16,098 nt of DNA. It comes from CALESS01 sp964405455 (lineage in GTDB: Bacteria > Chloroflexota > Anaerolineae > Anaerolineales > Anaerolineaceae). The notes under the pieces were generated by a model that saw only the letters and a program-made list of their open reading frames with translations, had not been told where the DNA came from and made no database searches. Below, piece after piece: positions 14,943 to 16,098 of this stretch (position 1 is its first letter; every line of letters begins with the position of its first letter). The stretch covers positions 1 to 16,098 of the forward strand of contig CAYOOA010000052.1 of assembly GCA_964405455.1 (NCBI GenBank), given 5' to 3'. The position numbers were made by a program, and so were the translations under genes.

Positions 14943-15413
14943 ATGGAAATTAAACTGCGTGAAATGATCGATGACGACCTGCCGATCATTTTTGCCTTCG
15001 AGCAGGAACCGGAGGCCAACTGGATGGCAGCTTTCACCGCCAAGGACCCGGCAGATTATCCGGCTTTCCTGGCGCACTGGGCCAAAGTGCGGGCGGATCC
15101 TGGGATCACCCTGCGCACCATCCTGGCGGACGGGCAGGTGGCAGGAAGCATCAGTTGTCACAGTTGGTTCGGCGACCCGGAGATCACCTATTGGATTGGG
15201 CAGGCATACTGGGGCAAGGGCATTGCCAGCCAGTCGCTGGCGGAGTTCTTGAAGATCGTCACGGTGCGCCCGCTGTACGGCCGGGCTGTGAAGGACAATG
15301 TTACCTCCATCCGGGTGATGGAGAAATGCGGCTTCACCCGGCACGGCGAGGGCAAGGGCTTTGCCAACGCCCGCCAGGCCGAGGTGGAAGAAGTTATTCT
15401 CGTCTTGGTATAA
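14943..15413 (+). CDS. GNAT family N-acetyltransferase (RimJ/RimL-like)
   Basis: A 156-residue acetyl-CoA-dependent acetyltransferase. The acetyl-CoA loop is GQAYWGKGIAS (86-96), the RimJ/RimL-type pattern W-G-x-G-x-A, preceded by ITYWI (81-85), and the late motif NVTSIRVMEKCGF (119-131) closes the fold. It is clearly not the larger beta-lysine acetyltransferase AblB. AGAGGA serves as a ribosome binding site 7 bases before ATG 14943. It is translated together with the deaminase-like gene. The substrate (a protein N-terminus, a small amine or an antibiotic) cannot be read from the sequence. Confidence 0.88.
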   Translation: MEIKLREMIDDDLPIIFAFEQEPEANWMAAFTAKDPADYPAFLAHWAKVRADPGITLRTILADGQVAGSISCHSWFGDPEITYWIGQAYWGKGIASQSLAEFLKIVTVRPLYGRAVKDNVTSIRVMEKCGFTRHGEGKGFANARQAEVEEVILVLV

Positions 15414-15422
15414 ACGGATCGC

Positions 15423-15450
15423 TTGATTCTACAGAAAATCGCCTTATAAT
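15423..15450 (+). promoter_or_regulatory. Sigma-70-type promoter for the LuxR-type gene
   Basis: TTGATT (15423-15428), a 16-base spacer and a perfect TATAAT (15445-15450). It starts directly after the GNAT gene and predicts a leader of about 260 bases before 15719. The base composition turns A/T-rich here. Confidence 0.55.
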
Positions 15451-15488
15451 AATTACAAATTGGCTTTTTGGCAGTATTTATGTTATAG

Positions 15489-15513
15489 AGGTTGGTTCTT
15501 ATCGAGCCGACCT
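15489..15513 (+). promoter_or_regulatory. Stable leader hairpin upstream of the LuxR-type gene
   Basis: AGGTTGGTTC (15489-15498) can pair with GAGCCGACCT (15504-15513) around the loop TTATC: ten base pairs including two G-U pairs, which fit RNA of the plus strand and would be mismatches on the other strand. It lies about 30 bases after the predicted start of transcription. No U-run follows, so it is not a normal terminator. The 3' arm (AGCCGAC, 15505-15511) is also perfectly complementary to GTCGGCT at 15638-15644, which would allow an alternative fold. A further small hairpin, TTCTCA-TTCT-TGAGAA (15667-15682), lies just before the ribosome binding site. The 15414-15718 gap holds no gene I can support. 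Confidence 0.4.
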
Positions 15514-15718
15514 TTGCTAATGGAGAGAAATTCAAACATCACCTTTATTGGGATTCCAAAAAGCCGCGTTCATTGAGATGTAGACAAACCTTCTCTCACG
15601 ATAAGTTGAATTGCCGCTCAGCTACGGCCGTTACCATGTCGGCTATCACGCCAAGAATCTTGTATCTTCTCATTCTTGAGAATAATAATTAAGGAGCAAA
15701 GAATTAAGGGGGAGAATA

Positions 15719-15955
15719 ATGGATACAGGCACAAATCTCAACGATGAAAGTATAAAAATAGAACTAACCAGCCGGGAGTTAGAAATCTTGCGGTTGTTGG
15801 TAAAAGGTTACAGGAACCAGCAAATCGCCGCTGAACTTCATATCAGCGAAGCATGTGTGCGTTTCCATTTGAAAGAAATATATTCTCGGACCGGGATAGA
15901 CTCGCGAACCGCATTGGTTGCCTGGGCAATTCAAAAAGTGTTCGTTGATAAATGA
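15719..15955 (+). CDS. Free-standing LuxR/GerE-type helix-turn-helix regulator
   Basis: A 78-residue DNA-binding protein that consists only of the LuxR-type HTH: LTSRELEILRLLVKG (16-30), the second helix NQQIAAELHIS (33-43), the recognition helix EACVRFHLKEIYSRTG (44-59) and the dimer helix SRTALVAWAI (62-71). There is no receiver, PAS or ligand domain; GerE of Bacillus is a known regulator of similar size. It could act alone or in partnership with another regulator. AAGGGGGAG just before ATG 15719 is a strong ribosome binding site, and a second purine-rich site (AAGGAG, 15691) lies upstream. Targets unknown; autoregulation through the long leader is possible. Confidence 0.85.
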   Translation: MDTGTNLNDESIKIELTSRELEILRLLVKGYRNQQIAAELHISEACVRFHLKEIYSRTGIDSRTALVAWAIQKVFVDK

Positions 15956-16098
15956 TGATTTTGATAAAAATCTATCATCTAAAAGAAAAATTAGAGTGAA
16001 ATTATTGTTGTGGAATTATTGACTACTCTCTTGAACAACGATCCCAATCCTGATGGAATTTTCAATATCGAAATTTCCTCTGATTAAATCTCTTTGAT
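15956..16098. other. A/T-rich intergenic end of the window
   Basis: After the LuxR-type stop codon there is a weak inverted repeat (GATGAT at 15954-15959 with ATCATC at 15974-15979) without a clear U-run, so it is only a possible transcription end. The rest is A/T-rich, with short frames only; I see no gene that can be supported before the window ends. Confidence 0.4.

Noticed and set aside
15492..15692. 66-residue frame starting with TTG between the GNAT and LuxR-type genes
   Set aside because: Weak start, no family features, odd composition, and it overlaps the leader hairpin. A structured leader explains the region better.
16010..16087. 25-residue frame (GTG to TAA) at the right edge
   Set aside because: No ribosome binding site and too short to judge.

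Overview
The window looks like chromosomal DNA from an uncultured-type Chloroflexota, most likely the Anaerolineae side of the phylum. I infer this from the very long Thr/Pro/Ser linkers of the TPTxT kind in a secreted protein, the CDPxYPxxCIPxPPPDL motif at the left edge, and the number of large membrane glycosyltransferases. It is an inference from protein style; no rRNA or marker gene is present.

Left part (1-610): a fragment of a minus-strand protein runs off the window edge and seems cut by the end of a decayed IS3-type insertion sequence, of which only a stop-interrupted start of the transposase orfA remains. An extended -10 promoter follows. Positions 611-5626 hold a plus-strand glycosylation cassette: a soluble family 2 glycosyltransferase, a small DUF2304-type membrane protein, and two large polytopic GT-C-type glycosyltransferases. 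The first three genes overlap by 4 bases and the fourth follows after 14 bases, so they are very probably one operon. The usual reading is that GT2 plus DUF2304 make or present a lipid-linked sugar that the GT-C enzymes transfer to a surface acceptor. These genes use more A/T at third positions than the minus-strand genes that follow, and an IS relic stands beside them, so acquisition by transfer is possible.

Middle part (5699-14189): four minus-strand genes. A third GT-C-type membrane protein (5699-7720) converges on the cassette and has its own, perhaps leaderless, promoter. Upstream lies a two-gene unit, a lysine 2,3-aminomutase (KamA) followed 3 bases later by a Kv-beta-like aldo/keto reductase, closed by a clear rho-independent terminator. 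Upstream again is a 1246-residue secreted protein with an N-terminal GATase1/ThuA-like domain, a NodB-like deacetylase-type domain, two Thr/Pro linkers and two copies of a C-terminal domain whose 435 bp are identical at the DNA level. It also ends in a clear terminator.

Right part (14489-16098): a two-gene plus-strand unit encodes a cytidine/blasticidin-S-deaminase-like protein and a GNAT acetyltransferase. Then comes an A/T-rich stretch with a good sigma-70-type promoter, a stable leader hairpin and a free-standing LuxR/GerE-type helix-turn-helix protein. I found no tRNA, rRNA or CRISPR array. The most unusual items are the perfect intragenic duplication and architecture of the secreted protein, the kamA-aldo/keto reductase pair without a visible ablB, and the structured leader before the LuxR-type gene.
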